Shown: positions 1-6,511 of the stretch, in pieces | Position numbering within the stretch: the stretch's first letter is position 1 | How the letters are laid out: every line of letters starts with the position of its first letter | Source: Campylobacteraceae bacterium | GTDB lineage: Bacteria > Campylobacterota > Campylobacteria > Campylobacterales > Sulfurovaceae | Length of the DNA stretch: 6,575 bases | Direction of reading: 5' to 3' | Assembly: GCA_027031505.1 (NCBI GenBank) | Contig: JALVQH010000070.1 | Span: forward strand, 1-6,575 | Notes under the pieces: generated by a model | Database searches by the model: none | Told to the model about the DNA's origin: nothing | Seen by the model: the letters and a program-made list of their open reading frames with translations, nothing else | Made by a program: the position numbers and the translations under genes

Positions 1-835
1 AAGTGCCAGCAGGCCGGAGAGGGTGCGAAAGGGTGTTTTCAAGCCACCGGCGGATTTGTGCCATGCCAACCGTTTCGATGAGATGATAAAGACGGGTTTT
101 GGCGCGGCTGCTGCGCAGGCCGTGTTGCCGGTAGAGACGGGCGACGGCCATGAAGCATCCGGGCACCTGTTCCGGAAGACAGAAGAGGTCGGCGTCGTGA
201 GCCGTTTCACTGTTTTTGCCACCGAGGTAGAGGTTGAAGCCCCGTCTCCCCTCTTGTTCGGCCAGCGCAAAAAGGAGGTCGTTGCCCCATGGATTGAACG
301 ACGGAGTCTCCCGTCCAACGAGGGCGGTGTTGAATTTGCGGGGAAGGGTTCCCATCCATTCAGGGCGACCGAGGATGTGCCTGCGTATTGTTTCGATAAT
401 CGGGCGGCAGGTGATGGCGCTGTCCCGGGTGAAGCCGTCGAGCGGATCGGTGGTGATGGCGCGAAAATTGTCGGTTAGAGTCTGCCGGGTATCAATCCCC
501 TCAGTTTGGAGTGCCCGATAGACCGGATAAACAGTTTCAGCACTCAATCCGTGCAGCTCAATCTGACTGCGGGCGGTCACAAGGAGCGACAAATCATAGT
601 GTCCGGTAAGCTCGGCAAGTGCACGGACATGTCCGACCGGAAGCTCTCCTCCGTCAATCCGGAGGCGAATCATCCATGCGTCAGGGCGAATTTTGATGTT
701 GTAGATACCGAAACTTTTGAGGTAAAAGCGGTCGGCTTCATCTGGATGGTGCCAATCGAAGGTTTCGATCTGTGCCCAAAATGCCGAAGCGCTTTGTTGT
801 GCTTTAATTCGTTCGATTTTATTGCGCTTCTCCAT
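1..835 (-). CDS. Siroheme/4Fe-4S nitrite or sulfite reductase, N-terminal part (cut by window edge)
   Basis: Reading the minus strand from ATG at 835-833 gives 278 residues open to the window edge, so only about the first half of a usual 500-600 residue enzyme is visible. Residues 41-120 look like the ferredoxin-like half-domain of the NiR/SiR family (SFGIYNIKIRPD at 41-52, TARSQIELHG at 87-96). DNFRAITTDPLDG at 122-134 and LPRKFNTALVG at 164-174 match the siroheme-contacting segments, with R89, R125 and K167 as probable siroheme-anion contacts. The cysteine clusters that hold the 4Fe-4S centre and siroheme lie beyond the edge. Such enzymes reduce nitrite to ammonia or sulfite to sulfide with six electrons in the cytoplasm. 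Asn169, where sulfite reductases usually have Lys, leans toward nitrite. An in-frame TGA at 841-839 excludes any earlier start. The likely ribosome site GGAG (852-849) directly follows the dcd stop, 13 bases from the ATG, which is rather long. It is probably cotranscribed with dcd. Family sure, substrate not. Confidence 0.85.
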   Translation of the reverse strand, partial: MEKRNKIERIKAQQSASAFWAQIETFDWHHPDEADRFYLKSFGIYNIKIRPDAWMIRLRIDGGELPVGHVRALAELTGHYDLSLLVTARSQIELHGLSAETVYPVYRALQTEGIDTRQTLTDNFRAITTDPLDGFTRDSAITCRPIIETIRRHILGRPEWMGTLPRKFNTALVGRETPSFNPWGNDLLFALAEQEGRRGFNLYLGGKNSETAHDADLFCLPEQVPGCFMAVARLYRQHGLRSSRAKTRLYHLIETVGMAQIRRWLENTLSHPLRPAGT

Positions 836-852
836 GCGTCAGAAAAAACTCC

Positions 853-1416
853 TTATCCTTTGAAAATCCTCGGCAGAGTGATCCCTGTCTGGCTCTGGTA
901 TTTCCCTTTGCGGTCGGCATAGGTGGTTTCGCACGCTTCGTCCCCCTGGAAGAAGAGCACCTGGGCGATCCCCTCGTTGGCGTAGATTTTGGCCGGCAGA
1001 GGGGTGGTATTGGAGATTTCGATGGTGATGTGCCCCTCGAAGCCGGGCTCAAACGGGGTGACGTTGACGATGATGCCGCAGCGGGCGTAGGTGCTTTTGC
1101 CGAGACAAATCGCGAGGGTGTCGGAGGGCATTTTGAAGTATTCGATGGTGCGGGCGAGGGCGAAGGAGTTGGGGGGGACGATGCAGACGTCCCCTTTGAA
1201 GTCGACGACATTGTTTTCGTTGAAATCCTTGGGATCGACCACTTCGGCGTTGATGTTGGTGAAGATTTTGAACTCGTCGGCGACCCGGATATCGTACCCG
1301 TAGCTGCTCAATCCATAGCTGACGATATCTTTACCGATGAGATCTTCACTGAACGGGGTGATCATCCCATGTTCGCGTGACATTTTCCGTATCCATTTGT
1401 CCGATTTGAGTCCCAT
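853..1416 (-). CDS. dcd: dCTP deaminase
   Basis: This 187-residue protein belongs to the trimeric dUTPase/dCTP deaminase superfamily and has the usual full length. It deaminates dCTP to dUTP in the cytoplasm, feeding dUMP and then dTMP synthesis. Visible signatures are SSYGYDIRV (37-45), the nucleotide-binding GKSTYARCG (106-114, with S108 and R112 matching the conserved Ser/Arg of E. coli Dcd), and [13 protein letters not shown] (124-136), where E133 is the expected general base. [12 protein letters not shown] (145-156) and the C-terminal [13 protein letters not shown] segment that closes over the active site follow. The sequence is very close to what I remember of the Campylobacter protein, including the MGLK start. 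The start is supported by AAGGA at 1426-1422, five bases from ATG. It is divergent from accB and precedes the reductase gene by 17 bp. Whether it also hydrolyses dUTP (bifunctional Dcd-Dut) cannot be settled here; the closest resemblance is to monofunctional enzymes. Confidence 0.96.
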   Translation of the reverse strand: MGLKSDKWIRKMSREHGMITPFSEDLIGKDIVSYGLSSYGYDIRVADEFKIFTNINAEVVDPKDFNENNVVDFKGDVCIVPPNSFALARTIEYFKMPSDTLAICLGKSTYARCGIIVNVTPFEPGFEGHITIEISNTTPLPAKIYANEGIAQVLFFQGDEACETTYADRKGKYQSQTGITLPRIFKG

Positions 1417-1446
1417 TTTTGTCCTTTTCCCGGCTTTTTAGCTCCG

Positions 1447-1474
1447 TTTGGTATATTTTGGTCGTTTCTTTGGT
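1447..1474 (+). repeat. Three TTTGGT direct repeats in the dcd/accB divergent promoter region
   Basis: TTTGGT occurs at 1447-1452, 1457-1462 and 1469-1474, with start-to-start distances of 10 and 12 bases, about one DNA turn each. The array lies between the divergent genes dcd and accB, upstream of the accB extended -10. It overlaps the region where a dcd promoter should be; the best dcd -10 guess is TATACC on the minus strand at 1455-1450, with no good -35. The repeats are directly visible. A role as an operator or activator site is inference, and the T-rich background makes chance repetition possible. Confidence 0.35.
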
Positions 1475-1504
1475 CCGATACGGCACACTTTTGCAGTAAA
1501 ATTG

Positions 1505-1513
1505 TGGTATTAT
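1505..1513 (+). promoter_or_regulatory. Extended -10 promoter for accB-accC-gltX
   Basis: TG (1505-1506), one base, then TATTAT (1508-1513) forms an extended -10 element about 33 bases before the accB ATG. No convincing -35 lies at 16-18 bp; TTGCAG at 1491-1496 is too close. Weak or absent -35 boxes with T-rich upstream DNA are typical of sigma-70 promoters in Campylobacterota. The predicted start near 1519-1521 leaves a leader of about 25 bases containing AGGAG (1535-1539). Confidence 0.5.
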
Positions 1514-1545
1514 ATCCAACTTAAAATTCAGGATAGGAGCTCCCC

Positions 1546-2010
1546 ATGAAGTTGGATGAAATCAAAGAACTTGCACGAATCTTCGGCAAAAGCAAGCTGG
1601 ATAAAATGAAAATCAAGATGAAAGATTTTGAGCTGGAGATGGAGAAAGGCAGCAGCGCTCCTGCAGCCCAGGTCTCCGCCCAGACCCCTGCGGCTGCCCC
1701 GACCTCTGCTGCACCAACAGCGGCTACGGTATCCATCCCCGCTGAAGCGGCACCAGCAACACCGATGAAAGGGGAGGTCATCCCCTCACCCATGGTGGGT
1801 ACCTTCTACGCGTCCCCCTCTCCCGATTCCCCGCCGTTCGTCCAAGTGGGGGACAAAGTAAAAAAGGGGCAGACCCTCTGCATCCTCGAAGCGATGAAGA
1901 TCATGAATGAGCTTGATGCGGAATTTGACTGCACGATCCTCGATATCCTCGTGGCTGACGGGGAAGCGGTCGAGTACGACAAACCCCTCTTCGTCGTCGA
2001 GAAGCTCTGA
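1546..2010 (+). CDS. accB: Biotin carboxyl carrier protein of acetyl-CoA carboxylase
   Basis: This 154-residue protein is the biotin-bearing subunit (BCCP) of acetyl-CoA carboxylase, carrying CO2 from biotin carboxylase to the carboxyltransferase for malonyl-CoA and fatty acid synthesis. Residues 1-34 are charged and helical, as in the AccC-contacting end of BCCPs. Residues 37-73 form a flexible Ala/Pro/Thr-rich linker. The biotinyl domain spans about 77-154, with the thumb-bearing segment [18 protein letters not shown] (81-98) and the biotinylation motif EAMKIM (115-120), where K118 is the expected target of biotin ligase. Length and order are ordinary for bacterial AccB. AGGAG at 1535-1539 lies six bases from the ATG. 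It is the first gene of the accB-accC-gltX unit, and accC begins 2 bp after its TGA, so the two partners are made together. The carboxyltransferase genes accA and accD are not in the window. Confidence 0.97.
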   Translation: MKLDEIKELARIFGKSKLDKMKIKMKDFELEMEKGSSAPAAQVSAQTPAAAPTSAAPTAATVSIPAEAAPATPMKGEVIPSPMVGTFYASPSPDSPPFVQVGDKVKKGQTLCILEAMKIMNELDAEFDCTILDILVADGEAVEYDKPLFVVEKL

Positions 2011-2012
2011 TC

Positions 2013-3353
2013 ATGGCTCAGATCAAGCGGATCCTGATCGCCAACCGGGGGGAGATCGCCCTCCGTGCGATCCGGACGATCAAGGAGATGGGCAAAGAGG
2101 CGGTTGCGGTCTATTCGACCGGGGACAAAGAGGCGGGGTATCTGCAGTTTGCTGATGCGTCGATCTGTATCGGTAGCGAGAAGAGTGCCGACAGTTACCT
2201 CAACATCCCGGCGATCATCTCAGCCGCGGAGCTGGCGGAGTGCGACGCGATCTTCCCCGGATACGGCTTTTTGAGTGAAAATCAGGATTTTGTCGAGATC
2301 TGCGAGCGGCACGGGATCACCTTCATCGGTCCGAGCGTCGAGGTGATGCAGATGATGAGCGACAAATCCAAAGCCAAGCAGGTAATGGCCGAGGCGGGGG
2401 TTCCCACCATCCCCGGCAGCGACGGCGCGGTACGCACCGCTGACGCAGCCCGCAAACTGGCGGATGAGATGGGCTATCCGGTCATCCTCAAGGCCGCGGC
2501 CGGCGGCGGTGGACGCGGGATGCGGGTAGTGGATGCCCCCGAGCGGATGGAGCAAGCCTTCCTCGCCTGCGAATCGGAAGCGGTGAGCGCTTTTGGCGAC
2601 GGGACGCTGTATATGGAAAAATTTATCGAAGCCCCACGCCACGTCGAAGTACAAATCATGGGCGATAAGCATGGCAACGCCATTCACCTCGGGGAGCGGG
2701 ACTGCTCGATGCAGCGGCGCCACCAGAAACTGATCGAAGAGTCCCCGGCACAGGTGCTCGACGAAGATCGCCGTACCAAACTGCACGAAGCGGCAGTACG
2801 GGCGACGAAGCACATCGGGTACGAAAACGCCGGGACGTTTGAGTTTCTCGTGGACAAGCACAACAACTTCTACTTCATGGAGATGAACACCCGCCTTCAG
2901 GTGGAGCACTGCGTGAGCGAAGAGGTGAGCGGACTGGACATCATCGAGTGGATGATCCGTATTGCTGAGGGTGAAGCACTGCCCAGGCAAGAGGAGATTC
3001 GCCTGGAAGGGCACGCCATCGAGTGCCGGATCACGGCCGAAGATCCGGTCAGTTTCCTCCCCAGCCCCGGCAAGATCGTCAAATGGATCGCTCCGGGGGG
3101 CAAGGATGTCCGGATCGACACCCACGCGTTCTGCGGCTACACCGTACCGCCCCATTACGACTCGATGGTGGGCAAGCTGATTGTCTGGGCTCCCACCCGG
3201 GAGCGTGCTATCGCCAAAATGCAGCGGGCACTCGATGAATTTGAAGTCGAAGGGATCCGCACGACAATCGACTTTCACCGCAAAATGATGCGCAACCCCG
3301 ACTTCCGCAGCAACAACTTCGATACCAAATATCTCGAGGAGTATGCCGGATGA
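2013..3353 (+). CDS. accC: Biotin carboxylase subunit of acetyl-CoA carboxylase
   Basis: This 446-residue ATP-grasp enzyme carboxylates the biotin of AccB using ATP and bicarbonate, the first half-reaction of acetyl-CoA carboxylase. The N-terminal domain opens with the family signature KRILIANRGEIALRAIR (5-21). FPGYGFLSEN (81-90) follows. The ATP-grasp glycine loop AAAGGGGRGMR is at 161-171, with K160 just before it. ERDCSMQRRHQK (228-239) and FMEMNTRLQVEH (288-299) supply the expected catalytic residues K118, H210, K239, E277, E290, N292, R294 and E298, placed by comparison with E. coli AccC. The C-terminal domain includes EGHAIECRITAEDP (332-345). Length is normal. C300 replaces the proline of the common EHPV motif; I remember the same EHCVSE in Campylobacter. 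No strong ribosome site precedes the ATG, which fits translational coupling to accB 2 bp upstream. The stop overlaps the gltX start in ATGA. Confidence 0.97.
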   Translation: MAQIKRILIANRGEIALRAIRTIKEMGKEAVAVYSTGDKEAGYLQFADASICIGSEKSADSYLNIPAIISAAELAECDAIFPGYGFLSENQDFVEICERHGITFIGPSVEVMQMMSDKSKAKQVMAEAGVPTIPGSDGAVRTADAARKLADEMGYPVILKAAAGGGGRGMRVVDAPERMEQAFLACESEAVSAFGDGTLYMEKFIEAPRHVEVQIMGDKHGNAIHLGERDCSMQRRHQKLIEESPAQVLDEDRRTKLHEAAVRATKHIGYENAGTFEFLVDKHNNFYFMEMNTRLQVEHCVSEEVSGLDIIEWMIRIAEGEALPRQEEIRLEGHAIECRITAEDPVSFLPSPGKIVKWIAPGGKDVRIDTHAFCGYTVPPHYDSMVGKLIVWAPTRERAIAKMQRALDEFEVEGIRTTIDFHRKMMRNPDFRSNNFDTKYLEEYAG

Positions 3354-4744
3354 GTGTCGTGACCCGTTTCGCCCCGTCCCCCACGGGGTATCTGCACATC
3401 GGGGGACTCCGGACGGCGCTGTTTTCGTGGCTGACGGCACGGCACCACGGCGGGACGTTCCGACTGCGGATCGAAGACACCGATCTCAGCCGCAATTCCG
3501 AGGAGGCGATGGCGGCGATCCTCCGTGCGTTTGACTGGGTGGGACTGAGCTACGACGGAGAGGTGGTCTACCAGTCGCAGCGCTTCGACCTCTACCGGGA
3601 GTACATCGACCGCCTCCTCGAAGAGGACAAAGCGTACCGGTGCTATATGACCCGGGAGGAGCTCGATGCTCTCCGCGAGGCGCAGATAGCACGGGGGGAA
3701 CGTCCCCGCTACGACAGCCGGTACCGGGATTTCACCGGAACGCCTCCGGCGGGGGTCAATCCGGTGATCCGGATCAAAGCGCCGCAGGAGGGGACGATCG
3801 TCATCGACGACGGGATCAAGGGGCGGATTGAGATCGCTGCTGAGGAGGTGGACGACTTCATTATCGCCCGCAGCGACGGTACTCCGACGTACAATTTCGT
3901 GGTTGCCATCGACGATGCGCTCATGGAAATAACCGACGTGATCCGGGGAGACGATCACCTCTACAACACCCCCAAACAACTCGTCATCTACGGAGCACTC
4001 GGGTTCACGCCGCCTCGCTTCTACCACGTGGCGATGATCAACAACGAACAAGGCAAGAAACTCAGCAAACGCGACGGAGCCACCGACGTAATGGAGTACA
4101 AAGCCCGGGGGTTCCTCCCCGAAGCGCTGCTGAATTTCCTCGTGCGTCTCGGGTGGAGCCACGGCGATCAGGAGATCTTCTCGCTTGAGGAGATGATTGA
4201 GCTCTTTGATCCCAGAGATATCAACAAATCGGCCTCGAGCTACAACCTCGACAAACTTCTCTGGCTCAACGCCCACTACATCAAAGCCAAACCCGACGCG
4301 GAGCTGATCGAGCTCCTCAAGGATTTCGGTGTCGACCTGAGCGATCACCCCAAAGCCTCCGCGATCCTTGCCGCCACCAGAGAGCGGGGGAAAACCCTTG
4401 TCGAACTGGCCGGGCAGATCCGGCTCATCACCGAGGTGCCTGCCGCCTACGACGAAAAAGCGGTCAAAAAGGCGTTCAAAGAGGACACCGTCGAACTCCT
4501 CAAGGATTTTTCGTTCCGCCTCTATAAAAACCAACCTGAATCTCAAGAGGATTTTCATGTCGAGATGCAGCGGCTGGTTGAAGAGAGAGAGATCGGTTTC
4601 GGCAAAATCGGTATGCCGCTGCGGGTCTCACTGCTCGGGAGCATGACCGGAGCCGGGATGGATGAGGTGATGGCAATCCTCGGAGTCGACGAGACGATTG
4701 CGCGGATTGAGAGGGCGATTGGGGAATTAGGAGTGAGGAATTAG
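3350..4744 (+). CDS. gltX: Glutamyl-tRNA synthetase (class I)
   Basis: This 464-residue enzyme attaches glutamate to tRNA in the cytoplasm. The Rossmann catalytic domain begins with RFAPSPTGYLHIGGLRTAL (6-24), containing the HIGH-type motif HIGG (16-19). RIEDTD (40-45) and YNFVVAIDD (181-189) are family landmarks. KKLSKRDGA (236-244) is the KMSKS-type loop. The C-terminal part (about 300-464) is the helical anticodon-binding region, so this is a full-length synthetase, not the short GluQ-RS. The ATG overlaps the accC stop by four bases, with GAGGAG at 3336-3341 as its ribosome site. Many Campylobacterota have two GltX paralogues, one charging tRNA-Gln with Glu for later amidation by GatCAB; which one this is cannot be told from the window. 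The last residues, ELGVRN, and the stop come from a tandem repeat, so the native C-terminus may have been altered there. Confidence 0.95.
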   Translation: MSVVTRFAPSPTGYLHIGGLRTALFSWLTARHHGGTFRLRIEDTDLSRNSEEAMAAILRAFDWVGLSYDGEVVYQSQRFDLYREYIDRLLEEDKAYRCYMTREELDALREAQIARGERPRYDSRYRDFTGTPPAGVNPVIRIKAPQEGTIVIDDGIKGRIEIAAEEVDDFIIARSDGTPTYNFVVAIDDALMEITDVIRGDDHLYNTPKQLVIYGALGFTPPRFYHVAMINNEQGKKLSKRDGATDVMEYKARGFLPEALLNFLVRLGWSHGDQEIFSLEEMIELFDPRDINKSASSYNLDKLLWLNAHYIKAKPDAELIELLKDFGVDLSDHPKASAILAATRERGKTLVELAGQIRLITEVPAAYDEKAVKKAFKEDTVELLKDFSFRLYKNQPESQEDFHVEMQRLVEEREIGFGKIGMPLRVSLLGSMTGAGMDEVMAILGVDETIARIERAIGELGVRN

Positions 4745-4756
4745 GAGTGAGGAATT
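4723..4756 (+). repeat. Heptamer-based tandem repeat across the gltX stop codon
   Basis: The 14-base unit GGAATTAGGAGTGA occurs twice in a row (4723-4736, 4737-4750), followed by GGAATT (4751-4756). Each unit is itself two related heptamers, GGAATTA and GGAGTGA, giving nearly five heptamers of the form GGARTKA. The gltX stop TAG (4742-4744) lies inside the second unit. Short heptanucleotide tandem repeats of this general kind are known in several bacterial groups, chiefly in intergenic DNA. The repeat is seen directly; any function or mobility is unknown. Confidence 0.9.
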
Positions 4757-4763
4757 TTGGTAT

Positions 4764-4794
4764 GCGTTGTTTGCAACGCCTTGTATTGTTTTGC
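4764..4794 (+). terminator. Candidate Rho-independent terminator after gltX
   Basis: GCGTTG (4764-4769) pairs perfectly with CAACGC (4774-4779) around the loop TTTG, and is followed by a T-rich but interrupted stretch (4781-4792). The stem is only 6 bp and the T-run is broken by G and A, so efficiency may be modest. Its place, 20 bases after the gltX stop and before an independent promoter, supports the call. Confidence 0.5.
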
Positions 4795-4829
4795 GCCAGA
4801 AAACGCTCGAATGCACAACCGGGGAGAAG

Positions 4830-4861
4830 TTGACAATTTGTTGACGTAGCTTGGTTATAAT
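4830..4861 (+). promoter_or_regulatory. Sigma-70 promoter for the lipoprotein gene
   Basis: A perfect TATAAT (4856-4861) lies 33 bases before the ATG at 4895. A perfect TTGACA (4830-4835) is upstream, but the spacer is 20 bp, longer than the ideal 17. A second TTGAC (4841-4845) follows exactly 11 bases after the first and is too close to the -10 to act as a -35. The long spacer suggests that basal activity may be limited or helped by a regulator. Transcription would start near 4868, giving a leader of about 27 bases. Confidence 0.6.
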
Positions 4862-4894
4862 TGGGTTTATCACCTCTACAAAGCAGGAGTTGGC

Positions 4895-6511
4895 ATGAAA
4901 AGGATGATATTGGGGATTGCGGCATTGCTCTTGATCGGCTTGAACGGTTGCGGTTCGGGCAATACCCGCACTAACAACCTAGACAACACCATCTCTCCCC
5001 AGAAGGTTGACGCTGAAGTGACCGATATCCTCGGCGTAGACGACTCTGCGCCGACTCAAATGAGCAAGGATGCCAAAGCAATGGTCGGCAACTGGTATGG
5101 CAAAAAGGGGTATATGCAGATCGCTCTGCAGCTTCGGGCGGACGGAAGTTATCGATATAAGGAGTCTTTGGGTATCGGCAAGTTTCACAACATCCAGAGG
5201 TCACTCTCCTACGAAGGAAAATGGAGGCTGGCACAAGGCAACGCCCAGTTGCTTCTCGATCTCAACGATGCGGATATACCGCTGGTGCTGAGCAACCGCT
5301 TCCCCACACTTCAGAGCGCCGGAGGGATCACGCTCTATGGCGGATCGGGGATCGACAAAGAGTATGCCATGCAGATCGATACGGCAAAAGATACGATCAC
5401 ACCCGCAACACATGAGAATACGGTCAAAAAGATTTTGGCAAAACCGCTGCGTGGAAAACTGCCCAAGTATTTTACGATGGTGGCTGCCAAAGCCAACAGC
5501 GAATCGTTCTGGAGCGCAGCAGGCATCAAGCCTCCGGGGTACAGCTATGGACACAAGATCTACAAGCCCTTCCTCGACTGGGATGTCAAGAACTGGGAGT
5601 ATGCCAAAAAGCGCAACGAGGAGGATCCTGAGAATCACATCATTGTCATCAGCGACGAGAGCTGGACGGTGTTTATGGGGCACAGGAAGGAGTATGAGCG
5701 CGCCATCATGGATCCGGAGAAGCTCTACAAATGGCTCTTCTACTGGAAAACAGAGATGATGCAGCTGGGTCGGCTCAAAAACGGCGTGATACACATTTTC
5801 GCCGGCGACCCGCCCCCCTATTTCATGGGCAATATCCGAACCATGCACGACAACGACGCCTCAAAAGTGCCTGCGAAGATCACCGAGACGCGCTTCCCCG
5901 ATGCGCTGGAGCTCAATCCTTCTCAATCCTTTGCCGGCATCTTTCAGGTGATGGATTATATTCGGATGAAGTATGCCCCCAATGTCCGGATGGGGTATAC
6001 TCTCAAAGAGTGGGGCATCCAGGGGCTGGCAGACACCGAACCTGGCGGCGGCTGGGAGAACGATCCTGATTTGCAGAAGATGGCCGATGAGGTCAACTCC
6101 TTCGGGGTCTCCTGGGATTATCTGGCGTTCAACTTCAACCCCACCGGTACATTGGGCAAAAGAGACGATGCAGTCTACAAAGTTCGCGCCAAATACTTCG
6201 GCACCGTAGCAAAAAAACTCCTCAAGCGCGACGCCAGTGCGCCCAACGGCGCCAAAGCGTGGATCTGGAAAAGCAGCCTCTGGTCCAACCACCCCTCTTT
6301 CTATTTTCGCAATATCAGCTTCCTTGCCAACGAAGCCAATGTCGCCGGCATGACGCTCGGACACGGCAACGACTGGTCGGGTCATCCGCTGGACGACTTC
6401 AAGGATCCTGCCAAATCCTGGCCGCTGAAAAGTTGGATCGAAGAGTACTATACGGGCGTGGACAAGGGTGTGAGTCCAAACGGAACGATCGGCAAAGTCT
6501 ATCTGCCGTAA
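4895..6511 (+). CDS. Predicted lipoprotein of unknown function, lipocalin-like plus barrel-like regions
   Basis: I do not recognise this 538-residue protein. It starts with a lipoprotein signal: MKRM, a hydrophobic stretch (5-16) and lipobox LNGC, with C19 as the lipidated residue and the only cysteine in the protein. Gly at +2 suggests an outer-membrane destination. Residues 20-60 are a polar tether. Residues 62-135 (AMVGNWYG, LRADGSYRY, YEGKWRL) look like a small lipocalin-like beta domain of the kind found in bacterial lipoproteins. From about 190 to 538 the chain alternates hydrophobic strands and helices (HIIVISDESW 248-257, VIHIFAGDPPPYF 298-310, YLAFNFNP 409-416, KAWIWKSSLW 454-463, AGMTLGHGNDW 484-494) and is rich in aromatic residues. 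This suggests an alpha/beta barrel such as a glycoside hydrolase, though no catalytic pair can be assigned. AGGAG (4885-4889), five bases from ATG, fixes the start. It has its own promoter, and no partner gene is visible downstream. The coding region is certain, the function open. Confidence 0.85.
   Translation: MKRMILGIAALLLIGLNGCGSGNTRTNNLDNTISPQKVDAEVTDILGVDDSAPTQMSKDAKAMVGNWYGKKGYMQIALQLRADGSYRYKESLGIGKFHNIQRSLSYEGKWRLAQGNAQLLLDLNDADIPLVLSNRFPTLQSAGGITLYGGSGIDKEYAMQIDTAKDTITPATHENTVKKILAKPLRGKLPKYFTMVAAKANSESFWSAAGIKPPGYSYGHKIYKPFLDWDVKNWEYAKKRNEEDPENHIIVISDESWTVFMGHRKEYERAIMDPEKLYKWLFYWKTEMMQLGRLKNGVIHIFAGDPPPYFMGNIRTMHDNDASKVPAKITETRFPDALELNPSQSFAGIFQVMDYIRMKYAPNVRMGYTLKEWGIQGLADTEPGGGWENDPDLQKMADEVNSFGVSWDYLAFNFNPTGTLGKRDDAVYKVRAKYFGTVAKKLLKRDASAPNGAKAWIWKSSLWSNHPSFYFRNISFLANEANVAGMTLGHGNDWSGHPLDDFKDPAKSWPLKSWIEEYYTGVDKGVSPNGTIGKVYLP

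Noticed and set aside
23..922. Plus-strand open frames of 151, 95 and 138 codons at the left end
   Set aside because: The minus strand here carries one uninterrupted siroheme reductase reading frame with recognisable motifs, so the plus-strand frames are its shadows.
1491..1496. TTGCAG as a -35 box for accB
   Set aside because: It lies only 11 bp from the TATTAT -10, too close for sigma-70; the extended TG motif explains the promoter better.
2220..3440. A 406-codon open frame on the minus strand antisense to accC
   Set aside because: It is opposite a full-length accC with all catalytic motifs, and its translation is low-complexity and matches no family I know. Long antisense frames are expected from GC-biased codon use.
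3275..4558. A 427-codon minus-strand open frame antisense to gltX
   Set aside because: It covers an intact glutamyl-tRNA synthetase and shows no domain pattern or promoter of its own.
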